Source: Bacteroidota bacterium (GTDB lineage: Bacteria > Bacteroidota > Ignavibacteria > Ignavibacteriales > Ignavibacteriaceae). Taken from it: 64,000 nt of DNA. The notes below the pieces were generated by a model. It did not search any database. It was not told the origin of the DNA and worked only from the letters and a program-made list of their open reading frames with translations. Positions 9,083 to 16,958 of the stretch are shown here, one piece after another; within the stretch, counting starts at the first letter, position 1, and each line of letters opens with the position of its first letter. Position numbers and translations under genes: made by a program. The stretch is taken from the NCBI GenBank assembly GCA_021824145.1, contig JAKALM010000002.1, positions 124,001 to 188,000 of the forward strand. The letters run 5' to 3'.

Positions 9083-9580
9083 ATGATTAACAATTTAGTC
9101 TCCTTCCAGCTTACCGAACAGGAATTAACGGCTTTAAGGGAAGCCAATAGCACAATAAACACAATATTAAAACCCAAGTTAATATCAGTGCCTGATGATC
9201 GTCGACAATCAATGCCCAAAATGGGTGATAAGAATGTTCCTTTTGTAAGCAAGTCGCTCGAATATGCAGATAAGAATCCCCAATTTGTTCCGGCATTCTT
9301 AAATGTTCCAGAATTAAAGACAGACTTTAATGCCGTAACAATTCTTTCTGAATTCTATAATTCATTATTTCCTATTGTAAGCTTAATCAGCGATACTATG
9401 ATGGAAAGCGGCAGCGAAGCTTACTCTGCGTCATTGTTATTTTATGAATCTGCAAAGCTTGGCACAAAGATGAACGTACCCGGCGCTAAAGAAATAGCTG
9501 ATGATCTTGGAAAGCGTTTTAAGAGTCAGGGTAACTCCAGCGGCGGTGATGGAAACAATCCACCTGCAAATCCACAATAA
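9083..9580 (+). CDS. Uncharacterised 165-residue helical protein
   Basis: I do not recognise a named family. The protein has no signal peptide or membrane segment, so it is probably cytoplasmic. The body is predicted mostly helical. It starts with FQLTEQELTALREA, passes a central PKMGDKNVPFVSKSLEYA and NPQFVPAFLNVPELKTDF, and ends in a flexible tail rich in Gly, Asn and Pro (about 148-165). My impression, from memory and unverified, is that similar proteins recur in Bacteroidota and Chlorobi genomes without known function. The ATG at 9083 follows a GAGGAATT ribosome site. Its surroundings are unusual: a possible long leader upstream and a dense set of inverted repeats directly downstream. No functional neighbour points to a role. 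Confidence 0.8.
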   Translation: MINNLVSFQLTEQELTALREANSTINTILKPKLISVPDDRRQSMPKMGDKNVPFVSKSLEYADKNPQFVPAFLNVPELKTDFNAVTILSEFYNSLFPIVSLISDTMMESGSEAYSASLLFYESAKLGTKMNVPGAKEIADDLGKRFKSQGNSSGGDGNNPPANPQ

Positions 9581-9631
9581 TCAGTTTATTTAGATGCCCA
9601 ACGTCTTTAAGATATTGGATATCTAGGATAA

Positions 9632-9666
9632 AACATTGAAGGTTGCTTCCTAAAACCTTCAATGTT
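9632..9666 (+). repeat. Perfect 13-bp inverted repeat after the 165-residue gene
   Basis: AACATTGAAGGTT (9632-9644) and AACCTTCAATGTT (9654-9666) pair perfectly around a 9-base loop. It starts 51 bases after the stop codon. There is no U tract, so it is not a standard terminator; it could protect the mRNA 3' end. Confidence 0.7.
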
Positions 9667-9680
9667 GCTAAGCAATTCAG

Positions 9681-9717
9681 TATCCTTCAAGGTCTAACAC
9701 AGTGACCTTGGAGGATA
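9681..9717 (+). repeat. 14-bp inverted repeat, second hairpin
   Basis: TATCCTTCAAGGTC (9681-9694) pairs with GACCTTGGAGGATA (9704-9717) over 14 bp, with one G-U step and a 9-base loop. The loop length equals that of the hairpin 15 bases upstream. No U tract follows. Confidence 0.7.
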
Positions 9718-9944
9718 GTGTGTAAGGTGAGTTACGGAATATGCTTTACCATGTAACTCTGGCTTTGGAGTTCGGAAATAAATGCAATTTAGTTATTATG
9801 TGCGGTGTCGAACATATTTTCTAAAATGATATTTGTTAATAGCTCATGCATTGAAGTTTAGAACAGAATATAATTGAGTTATTAAGTGACGTAACGGAGT
9901 AAATAGGCAATATGAATTGTGATAGGAACACAGGTTAATTTAGT

Positions 9945-9985
9945 TCAGAACTCCGATTTCGGAGATCAGAACTCCGATTTCGGAG
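9945..9985 (+). repeat. Tandem 21-bp-period repeat, each copy a small hairpin
   Basis: TCAGAACTCCGATTTCGGAG occurs at 9945-9964 and again, identical, at 9966-9985. Each copy contains CTCCGA-TT-TCGGAG, a perfect 6-bp palindrome. A third palindrome of the same shape, GTGCGT-GA-ACGCAC, follows at 9992-10005. The purpose is unknown; two copies only, so this is not a CRISPR array. Confidence 0.8.
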
Positions 9986-10087
9986 TAATAGGTGCGTGAA
10001 CGCACAAAATGTCATGATTGGTTAAGCTTACAAATGTTTAACAGACAAGAAAGGAGATAAAAAGCAAAAAAAAATGTTTCAGAAAAA

Positions 10088-10112
10088 TCCCCGGCGCAGG
10101 CAGCACCGGGGA
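10088..10112 (+). repeat. GC-rich hairpin
   Basis: TCCCCGG (10088-10094) pairs with CCGGGGA (10106-10112) around an 11-base loop. This is one of the most GC-rich stretches in the window. It stands 124 bases before the next start codon, so it could be in that gene's leader. Confidence 0.6.
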
Positions 10113-10235
10113 CAAAGCAAACAAATAAAGTGATCTGGTGACCACAACAGCCTTGCGAGCTGTTAAGAAATTTGTTTGCGTAGTAAATATAAATATTCCG
10201 CCATAAATGTAAATAACATTTTATGGAGTAAAACC

Positions 10236-11216
10236 ATGAAAAAGATTTTCTTTATTTTGTTTTTAACCGTCACATCTTTAGCATATAGCGCAAATGTGTA
10301 TTTTGATTATGATCCTTCGGATCATCAACCACTTGATGGACTTTCATACTATTCACAGTCTTATGGCCGTGCATGTATGAGTTACCATATACTTACAGTT
10401 TCATCATTTTTTGTAGTCGATTCTTATTGTGCCAAAGTACAATACCCAGATGGTCATTGGAGCGATTGGCAATGTTCCCAAAGTGGAGGCTGGTGCTTTA
10501 CACAAGCTGGAACTTATCATATTGAAGGTTGTGTTCATGTTGTATATGATATGAACGGACAAAATAACTACTATATGTACTCCAATATTTTAACTTTTTA
10601 TGTAATTGACAATTTAGTTCCTGCAACAACTCAGAATTTAAGTATTGGTGCAAATCCAGGTAATAATTTAGTAAAATTAACATGGACTGCGAATTCTGAA
10701 TATGATTTATCCCTTTATGAAATATGGAGAGAGGTCGATGAATTTGGAACTGGATATGTTAGTCTTGCAACAACAACAAATACATCTTATGTAGATCAAG
10801 AAATGTATTATGCCCCTGGAGCGGGACTTGTTAATAGTCGTTATAAAGTTAGAGCATTAGATATTAATAGCAATTATTCAGGTTACAGCTCGGAAGTATC
10901 TTCAAGAACAGAACCAATGAACAAACAATCTTTTATGAACATTAATGCTAGTAATTATGATTATGATCTTAAGAACTTCCCAAATCCTTTCAATCCACAA
11001 ACAAATATTACTTATTCAATAAAAGAAACTGGATTAATTCAACTAAAGGTATATAATATGCTGGGGAAAGAAATCGTGACATTAGTAAATGAAGATAAAA
11101 ACCCTGGTATATATTCTGTTTCCTTTGATGGCACAAATTTACCAAGTGGAATTTATATATGTACCATGAAAGCAGATAACAATACTAAAAATCAAAAACT
11201 ACTATTAATGAAATAG
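10236..11216 (+). CDS. Secreted protein with fibronectin-like domain and T9SS sorting domain
   Basis: A 326-residue exported protein. The signal peptide is MKKIFFILFLTVTSLAYSA. The first half (about 20-125) is rich in aromatic residues and cysteine and is not recognised. A fibronectin type III-like domain follows (about 130-220, including VKLTWTANSEYDLSLYEIWR). The C-terminal 75 residues form a type A sorting domain for type IX secretion, with FPNPFNPQTNITYSI and LKVYNMLGKEIVTLVNE. The protein should cross the outer membrane by T9SS and be attached or released. I chose ATG 10236, not the upstream TTG at 10176, because it begins the signal peptide and follows GGAG at 10225. The ligand or activity is unknown. 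Confidence 0.85.
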   Translation: MKKIFFILFLTVTSLAYSANVYFDYDPSDHQPLDGLSYYSQSYGRACMSYHILTVSSFFVVDSYCAKVQYPDGHWSDWQCSQSGGWCFTQAGTYHIEGCVHVVYDMNGQNNYYMYSNILTFYVIDNLVPATTQNLSIGANPGNNLVKLTWTANSEYDLSLYEIWREVDEFGTGYVSLATTTNTSYVDQEMYYAPGAGLVNSRYKVRALDINSNYSGYSSEVSSRTEPMNKQSFMNINASNYDYDLKNFPNPFNPQTNITYSIKETGLIQLKVYNMLGKEIVTLVNEDKNPGIYSVSFDGTNLPSGIYICTMKADNNTKNQKLLLMK

Positions 11217-11236
11217 TATTATTCTATAATAAATAT

Positions 11237-11281
11237 TGGGCAATCCCTTAACAATTGCCATATAGATTTGGGGATTGCCCA
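11237..11281 (+). terminator. Hairpin between the T9SS gene and the barrel gene
   Basis: TGGGCAATCCC (11237-11247) pairs perfectly with GGGATTGCCCA (11271-11281) over 11 bp with a 23-base loop. Only TTT follows, so it is an imperfect terminator; it could also be an mRNA-stabilising or attenuating hairpin ahead of the gene at 11302. Confidence 0.5.
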
Positions 11282-11301
11282 TTTAAAAAACTGAGGTTAA
11301 T

Positions 11302-11958
11302 ATGAAAAAAATAATTGTTTTAATAATAGTTTTATTCAGCTTCTGTTCATTCTCCCAAGTAAATGATAAGTCCGAAATTTTTTCAAGCTTTAAGTTCGGA
11401 GCTCTTGCCGGGGTGAATTTGTCTAATCTAATAGGCGGTGTTTTTACTATTGAAGGCAAAACAAATCTAACTTCAAATCTTAACATTAAATTATCGGCGG
11501 GATATTCAACCATAAATAAAAAGGAAGGTTATAATGTAAAAACTTATGGCCCTGTCGTTGTCAATAATGTAACCACATATCAAATTTCATCATATAATGT
11601 TGATAAAATATTATATGATGTTTTTCCGGTGTCTGTGGGGTTTGAATATGTTTTTCTCCATAATAATTTTTCTCCTTATGGAATAGTCGAAACTGGTTAT
11701 AATTTCTATACTTTCCACACTCAAGTTTCATATAATATAATTCCAAACGGGCGTTCTTATAATTCAGCAGAAGAAGTGCCATCAGAATATAAAGGTACGC
11801 CGCCTGTTATTACTAAAGCGGCTTCGTATAGATTCGCGCTAGGATTAGGTACAACTTATAAAATATCCAACGGAATAAATTTGGATATAAGATATTTGTT
11901 TCAAGCTAACAAATACATCGAAAATACGCACCAGATTTTATTTGGCATCAATTTTTAA
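11302..11958 (+). CDS. Outer-membrane beta-barrel protein (porin-like family)
   Basis: A 218-residue protein with the signal peptide MKKIIVLIIVLFSFCSFSQ. The rest shows alternating polar/aromatic strands typical of a small eight-strand outer-membrane barrel: FGALAGVNLSNLIGG, LSAGYSTINKKEGY, VSVGFEYVF, YGIVETGYNFY, FALGLGTTYKI. It ends in LFGINF, with the terminal Phe recognised by the BAM machinery. It resembles the PF13568-type barrels common in Bacteroidota. The specific function is unknown. The start at 11302 follows GAGG. It lies between two T9SS cargo genes, which may or may not be meaningful. Confidence 0.82.
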   Translation: MKKIIVLIIVLFSFCSFSQVNDKSEIFSSFKFGALAGVNLSNLIGGVFTIEGKTNLTSNLNIKLSAGYSTINKKEGYNVKTYGPVVVNNVTTYQISSYNVDKILYDVFPVSVGFEYVFLHNNFSPYGIVETGYNFYTFHTQVSYNIIPNGRSYNSAEEVPSEYKGTPPVITKAASYRFALGLGTTYKISNGINLDIRYLFQANKYIENTHQILFGINF

Positions 11959-12003
11959 TAATATAATGAAAAGAAGTAATCCATAAAAAAGTGGCATAAT
12001 ATA

Positions 12004-13350
12004 ATGGATAAGTTAATGATAAAGTACTGTTGTGTCTTTTTATATTTGGTTCTCACAAATAATGTAGTTGCTCAATCAATTGATTCAGAATCTTTTTCCA
12101 AAGGCAAAAAGGCTAATGTATCTTTTAAAAATTTCATCGATAAAAAATTCCCTTATACCTATTCTAATAATGTTTTGCAATCTATTAAAATGGAGATTTA
12201 TAAAAAGGAATCAGATAATATTAGGATGGACAGTTTAACTGCGATTTCATTGAACGGTGCAAGATCAAAACATTCCTTACAGTACAATCAAAATGGAATG
12301 TTATCAATATGGCTTGTTAAAACTAATACTGGCTCTGGATGGTACAATAATTTTCTTACTACATTTATTTACGATATTAATAATAATTTAATAATCAAAG
12401 CACAACTTAGTTGGAACATTAGCAAATGGGACAGCTCCAACAGTATTATTTATTATTATAATGAACAGGGAAAACTTTTCCAAGAATTATATCAAACATA
12501 TACTGGAACTGATTGGCTGAATTCATACAGAACAACATATAGATATTATGATATAAGTGGAGATATTGATACGGCAATAATTGAAACCTGGGTAAATAAT
12601 CAATGGCAAAAAAGCGAGCTTATACATTATTTCTACTCCGAACAAAATAGAAAAGATTCTATTTTATTTTATATATGGAACGGCAGCGGATGGCAGTATG
12701 ATAGGAAAACAAATTTTTATTATAATAATTCCAGCACAAGTCCGGATTCAATGCTTGCAACATACTGGGGCGGCGGTGACTTGTGGATGAATTATTTTAA
12801 AAGTGTAATGACAAACGATTCAAACAATAATAAAATTGAACAAACGGACCAGACCTGGCAGGCTTTTTACTGGCAGAATTTCCAAAGTTGGTTTTTGACT
12901 TATAACAATTTTAACTTTGTTACATCGGCATATTGCAAATTATGGGATGGTAAAAATTGGGTAGATGGGGACGGCAATTTCACTATAAGTAATCCAAATG
13001 GATTCATGGCTGGTTTTGTAACAAATAGGATCGATATTTATTATTCAAATATTACTGGTATAGCTGACGAAAAGGAATCGCAAGAGTTTAATTTTTATTT
13101 ATCTCAAAATTATCCTAATCCATTTAATCCAACTACCATAATAAATTATTATATTCCAAAAACATGCTTAGTAACCCTTAAGGTATATAATATTTTAGGG
13201 AAAGAAGTAGCTTCATTAGTTAACGAAGAAAAAGCACCAGGTAATCATCAAGTACAATTTAATGCAGCGGGTCTTGCAAGCGGGATTTATATTTATAGAA
13301 TTAATGCAGGTGCGTTTACAAAATCTAAGCTTATGATTTTGGAAAAATAG
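12004..13350 (+). CDS. Secreted Trp/Tyr-rich repeat protein with T9SS sorting domain
   Basis: A 448-residue exported protein with a signal peptide near 1-24 (ending VVAQ). Residues of about 90-340 form imperfect repeats of 35-40 residues, each with a Trp-containing turn (SGWYNN, SKWDSS, TDWLNS, NQWQKS, SGWQYD, GKNWVDG) next to Y-Y or N-N pairs and strand-like segments. This looks like a repetitive beta structure of the YD/RHS-like or propeller kind. The last 75 residues are a clear type A sorting domain: LSQNYPNPFNPTTIINYYIP and LKVYNILGKEVASLVNEEKA. A T9SS route to the cell surface is well supported, but the function of the repeats is not. An alternative ATG four codons in (12016) is possible. 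Confidence 0.83.
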   Translation: MDKLMIKYCCVFLYLVLTNNVVAQSIDSESFSKGKKANVSFKNFIDKKFPYTYSNNVLQSIKMEIYKKESDNIRMDSLTAISLNGARSKHSLQYNQNGMLSIWLVKTNTGSGWYNNFLTTFIYDINNNLIIKAQLSWNISKWDSSNSIIYYYNEQGKLFQELYQTYTGTDWLNSYRTTYRYYDISGDIDTAIIETWVNNQWQKSELIHYFYSEQNRKDSILFYIWNGSGWQYDRKTNFYYNNSSTSPDSMLATYWGGGDLWMNYFKSVMTNDSNNNKIEQTDQTWQAFYWQNFQSWFLTYNNFNFVTSAYCKLWDGKNWVDGDGNFTISNPNGFMAGFVTNRIDIYYSNITGIADEKESQEFNFYLSQNYPNPFNPTTIINYYIPKTCLVTLKVYNILGKEVASLVNEEKAPGNHQVQFNAAGLASGIYIYRINAGAFTKSKLMILEK

Positions 13351-13371
13351 AAATGAAAGTGTTACAAAATA

Positions 13372-13731
13372 TTATTCACCTGCTTTTTTACTCGTAACAT
13401 ATTTTATTATCTCAGCTTTTTCCATCGTAATCAATCCGCCGCTATTTGCGCGTTCAAAAATATCGTTAAGTATCGATAAGAAGGAATCTATCTTACTAAC
13501 TTCATCCACAATTTCAATTACTATCGGCATGTCTTCAGACAATCTTAATATTTTTGAAGTGTGTATTCTGCTTGTCCTGCCAAACCCCATAATACCTTTA
13601 AAGACTGTGGTGCCTGCAAGCCCGGCTTTTCTGGCTTCATTAACAATCTTTTCATAAACGGGGATATGATCAATATGATCAGACTCGCCGATGAAGATCC
13701 GAATTAATTTTGCATCACCTTTTAATTCCAT
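13372..13731 (-). CDS. DUF190 family protein, partner of the fluoride channel
   Basis: A 119-residue soluble protein of the DUF190 family (PF02641). It has KLIRIFIGESDHIDHIPVYEKIVNEARKAG-style beginnings and the core GLAGTTVFKGIMGFG, followed by LSEDMPIVIEIVDE. The fold resembles PII-like ferredoxin-fold regulators. These proteins are repeatedly found beside crcB and are presumed to assist or regulate fluoride export; the biochemical role is not established. I chose ATG 13731 because GGAGG lies just upstream; a TTG at 13758 would add nine residues overlapping crcB. Its start is one base from the crcB stop, so the two are translated from one mRNA. Confidence 0.9.
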   Translation of the reverse strand: MELKGDAKLIRIFIGESDHIDHIPVYEKIVNEARKAGLAGTTVFKGIMGFGRTSRIHTSKILRLSEDMPIVIEIVDEVSKIDSFLSILNDIFERANSGGLITMEKAEIIKYVTSKKAGE

Positions 13732-13732
13732 T

Positions 13733-14116
13733 TTATCCTCCGGATATAATTTTCCCAATTAAATATGCAATGAACACCGCGCCAATCGAAAGCACTACGT
13801 TCAAAATAATATTTGTTCCCGCTAAAAGAAATTCCGAATCTCTCATCAAATTTATAGTTTCAAAAGAAAAGGTTGAAAATGTTGTTAAGCTTCCACAGAA
13901 GCCGGTAGTCAGCAAGATCCTCATTTGCGGACTTATTAATTCATTTTTGTCCAAATAAAACATTACAAATCCAATTATAAAGCTGCCTACAATATTTACA
14001 GCAAGGGTTCCATAAGGCAGAGTTGAAGGAAGAAATTTATAAACAACGTTTGTAACCCAGTATCTTGCAGCACCTCCAACAGCCGCTCCAATTGTAACTA
14101 TGATATAATTTTGCAA
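13733..14116 (-). CDS. crcB: Fluoride channel CrcB/FluC
   Basis: A 127-residue, four-helix membrane protein that forms dual-topology dimers and lets toxic fluoride leave the cell. Hallmarks are GAAVGGAARYW near the start, the conserved Asn41 in LAVNIVGSFIIG, and the TM3 break GFCGSLTTFSTFS (72-84), which carries the pore Phe residues and the central Na+ site. The start is TTG 14116, supported by AGGAGT eight bases upstream; no ATG fits. The leader on the same strand holds a fluoride-riboswitch-like motif. DUF190 follows at once. Symbols crcB and fluC are used for the same protein. Confidence 0.95.
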   Translation of the reverse strand: MQNYIIVTIGAAVGGAARYWVTNVVYKFLPSTLPYGTLAVNIVGSFIIGFVMFYLDKNELISPQMRILLTTGFCGSLTTFSTFSFETINLMRDSEFLLAGTNIILNVVLSIGAVFIAYLIGKIISGG

Positions 14117-14189
14117 TTTGATTACTCCTAAAATTATTTATTATTGTTACAAGGTATGAGTTATTAGTCCAAGAATTTAAGGACGGTTT

Positions 14190-14249
14190 CTGCAAAAGCA
14201 GTATCATCAAAAAATTTGCTATTAAGATGATAAGGCGAACTCCATCGCC
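14190..14249 (-). promoter_or_regulatory. Fluoride-riboswitch-like element upstream of crcB (5' half only)
   Basis: Reading the minus strand from 14249, the sequence GGCGATGGAGTTCGCC matches the 5' stem-loop of the crcB (fluoride) riboswitch class. It is identical, as I recall, to the block in known Bacillus examples. Next come a TATCATC/GATGATA hairpin (14202-14232) and a small CTGC-TTTT-GCAG hairpin (14190-14201). The usual 3' part with a GATGACTCC-type strand that closes the pseudoknot is not seen, so this may be a divergent or decayed aptamer. The element lies 117 bases before the crcB start, on the correct strand. Confidence 0.42.
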
Positions 14250-14306
14250 GGTACAAAATATTTAAATGAATATCCTAAATCAATATTAGGTTTATGAATG
14301 ATTTAT

Positions 14307-16853
14307 TTATTTTACCTTCACAATCACCATCGTCATATCATCATTTTGCACTGCACCGCTGCGGAAATTGTTTAGTGAATCCCAAATTTCACTCATTATT
14401 TCATTTGATGTTTTCTGAGTTTTATTTTTTAAGATTTCCGAAAGTTTATCTTCACCGAATAAATCAAGATTGTTGTTCATCGCTTCTGTAATTCCGTCAG
14501 AAAAGAAAGCAAAGGTTTGTCCGGATTTTAATTCTACTTCTTCTTCAATTAATGTTTTTTCAAAAATTATTCCCTTTTCTAAGCCCACACCAATTCCTTT
14601 TGTTCTGTAGGAATGAACCGTGCCATTAGCAGCAATTAGTAGCGGCAAATGTCCAGCACGGCAAAACGTAACTTTTTTCTTTTCAATATCAAACAAAGCA
14701 AGTGTTATTGTTACAAAGGAATTTCTTTCAATTGAATCATAAAATTTTCTATTCAAATCAATTAAAATATCTTTTGGAGATTTATCTGCTGAGCAAGAAA
14801 GTTGAATCATTGTTTGAAGCTTTGTCATATAAAGAGAAGCTGAAAGACCTTTCCCGGAAACATCTCCAATAATGACAAATAATTTATTATCAGATACTTG
14901 TATAAGGTCATAGTAATCACCGCCTACTTGCATAGCTGGAATCATTTCACCGCAAATATCTAGGCCGCTAATGTTTGGAATGCATTTGGGCAGCAGCCCT
15001 TGCTGAATTTTTCTTGCTAACGAAAGATCTCTTTCCATCTTAAGCTTTTCTGCTTCTGATTCATAAAGCCTAGCATTCTCAATTGATATTGCAGCTTGAT
15101 TTGCAGTAGCATTTAATAGTTCCAAATCTTTGCCAGCAAACTGCGAACCAGAATGTTTTAAACCAAATAAGAGAAGGCCAATAATTTTTGATTTAATCAT
15201 CATCGGTATTATAGTAAAAATTCCCTCTTCAATTAAGCTTGATGATAATTCCGGGAATACAGATGCAAATTCATTTTGTTCGATAATTACATTTTTAGAA
15301 ATCAATAATTTTTTTTCAACAACTTGCTGAAGTTTTTTAATATTTACAATTAGATCTTTATGTGAAATACCAACGCTTCTTACAAGATGAAATTCTTCAT
15401 CAGTTTTAGTACCGATTATAATTCCAAACCGGTCTATCTTCAAAGCTTCAACAAAAATTGATTTCATTGAATCAAGAATATTATCCAAACCAACAAGTAT
15501 AGCAACATCATTACTAAATTTGATTAACACTCTTTGATAAGCAAATTGTTCCGGATAAAATTGTGCAGTTAGAAAATCTTGTATCCTATCTTTAGTAGAT
15601 TGGAACACAACTGCAAAACCAATAAAAATAACTCCGGCAATTATACTTTGAAATTCAGTTCCAATAGCCTCACTAATGCCCTGCCCTAAAACGTAAATAA
15701 CTAAAAAATAAATTACTGCTAATGTTACAGTTGCAATACCGTATAACAAAGTATTCTTAATAACAACGCTTACATCCATTAGCTGATATTTGAAAATTGA
15801 GTACGCAAATCCAATTGGTACTAATATTATTAAAATAATAGGAGTGTAATATTGCGGTGAATTAAATATTGTATCTGAAATAATTGGAGCAATAGTAGCA
15901 GTATATAAGACTGCTACAATTGCAATGGCAAACGCAATTAAAATAATTAATACCGGTTTTTTTTCTTCTTTAGTTTTTAATCTTCTATAATTTATAACAA
16001 GAGAAATGAAGGCGATGATTTCGACCACAGATGACATAGTTCCCAAATATTTACTCAAAATATTAATATCTGAGATTTTTCCTACTATGGTTCTATTGAT
16101 AATAGCCGCAACAAATAGTAGTGCTAAAAGTGCCGGAATAATAAATAATAACCGATTTACAAATTTCTTTTCTATTAACTTGAAGGGTTTGGGAAAAGTC
16201 CAGAACAAAGAAAGGAATAAAAATGGAGTAGAGCATATACCTATTGCAGCTAATAATATTGCTATTATATATGGAATTGGATTATTTAAGATTATTTCTT
16301 GTGTAACAGTGGTTGGAATAAATAATGAAACAGAACTTAAAACAAAAGCTACCCCAATTCCATAAAATAGCTTCTGAACCCTTCCATTTGGTTTTGCCAT
16401 AAATACAATAAATCCAATTAGCATTTGCATAAAAGCAAACAATACATTCGCAAGGTTTCCAATTTGAATTAATTTCTTAATATAAACCCTGGTATTAATA
16501 AATTTTCCGTCTTTTATAATAGTATAGTCTGCATAGTCTCCAGATTTAACTTTATTTAAAATTAATTGCGCAGCTGATGGATTTGGCAGATCGACATTAT
16601 TTATTTTTACAAGTTGATCTCCGTTCCTTATCCCAGCATTCCATGTAACGCCTCCAACTTTAACGCTTTCAAAAAATATTTTTCCCTTATTTGGCTCGGA
16701 TTCTTTTTGCACCCACAAACATTCATCATTAGATTGGACTCGAACTTCAATTACAAAGTATAATTGAATTACCGCAGTTAATAATAAGATGGCGGAGAGT
16801 GCCACAATTAGTTTTGATTTATTCTTTAAATAAAATTCTTTTACTTTATCCAT
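14307..16853 (-). CDS. Membrane PDZ-GAF-SpoIIE serine phosphatase (RsbU-like)
   Basis: An 848-residue PP2C-type phosphatase that should dephosphorylate STAS-domain antagonists in a partner-switching pathway. Domain order: membrane segment (about 15-35); an extracytoplasmic PDZ-like domain (about 55-125) with GIRNGDQLVKINN; about eight membrane helices (130-430); a GAF domain (about 450-600); and a SpoIIE phosphatase (about 635-848). The phosphatase has the metal-binding aspartates in GGDYYD, IGDVSGKG, FSDGITEA and DDMTMV. The PDZ plus multi-helix input suggests sensing at the envelope, but the signal is unknown. It has its own ATG at 16853, 105 bases beyond the stop of the next phosphatase gene, so it may be the last gene of the same operon. 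Confidence 0.92.
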   Translation of the reverse strand: MDKVKEFYLKNKSKLIVALSAILLLTAVIQLYFVIEVRVQSNDECLWVQKESEPNKGKIFFESVKVGGVTWNAGIRNGDQLVKINNVDLPNPSAAQLILNKVKSGDYADYTIIKDGKFINTRVYIKKLIQIGNLANVLFAFMQMLIGFIVFMAKPNGRVQKLFYGIGVAFVLSSVSLFIPTTVTQEIILNNPIPYIIAILLAAIGICSTPFLFLSLFWTFPKPFKLIEKKFVNRLLFIIPALLALLFVAAIINRTIVGKISDINILSKYLGTMSSVVEIIAFISLVINYRRLKTKEEKKPVLIILIAFAIAIVAVLYTATIAPIISDTIFNSPQYYTPIILIILVPIGFAYSIFKYQLMDVSVVIKNTLLYGIATVTLAVIYFLVIYVLGQGISEAIGTEFQSIIAGVIFIGFAVVFQSTKDRIQDFLTAQFYPEQFAYQRVLIKFSNDVAILVGLDNILDSMKSIFVEALKIDRFGIIIGTKTDEEFHLVRSVGISHKDLIVNIKKLQQVVEKKLLISKNVIIEQNEFASVFPELSSSLIEEGIFTIIPMMIKSKIIGLLLFGLKHSGSQFAGKDLELLNATANQAAISIENARLYESEAEKLKMERDLSLARKIQQGLLPKCIPNISGLDICGEMIPAMQVGGDYYDLIQVSDNKLFVIIGDVSGKGLSASLYMTKLQTMIQLSCSADKSPKDILIDLNRKFYDSIERNSFVTITLALFDIEKKKVTFCRAGHLPLLIAANGTVHSYRTKGIGVGLEKGIIFEKTLIEEEVELKSGQTFAFFSDGITEAMNNNLDLFGEDKLSEILKNKTQKTSNEIMSEIWDSLNNFRSGAVQNDDMTMVIVKVK

Positions 16854-16958
16854 CTGATGTTTAGTTAAATTAAATTAAAATTTTAGGATAATTTCTGCTG
16901 CGTAAGATTAAACCTTGAAAATAAAACTAACCAATTTTCTGTAAACAAAAAAATGAAA

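Larger units (their letters stand above)
9581..10235. other. 655-bp gene-free region packed with inverted repeats
   Basis: No open frame here looks real; the best is a 27-codon frame at 9741. Instead there are at least eight short inverted repeats: 9610-9624, 9632-9666, 9681-9717, 9951-9964, 9972-9985, 9992-10005, 10088-10112 and 10146-10164. The two longest are listed separately. The last part leads into the next gene, whose ribosome site GGAG is at 10225-10228. Base composition is visibly richer in GC than other gaps in the window. Confidence 0.75.

Noticed and set aside
9741-9824. 27-codon open frame in the hairpin-rich gap
   Set aside because: No ribosome site, no recognisable composition, and it runs through a region with no sign of codon use.
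9945-10005. Possible CRISPR array or tandem repeat locus
   Set aside because: Only two 20-base copies with one base between them and no spacers; the third palindrome differs in sequence.
10176-10235. TTG start giving 20 more residues to the T9SS protein
   Set aside because: It would bury the signal peptide; ATG 10236 has a good ribosome site and begins the signal.
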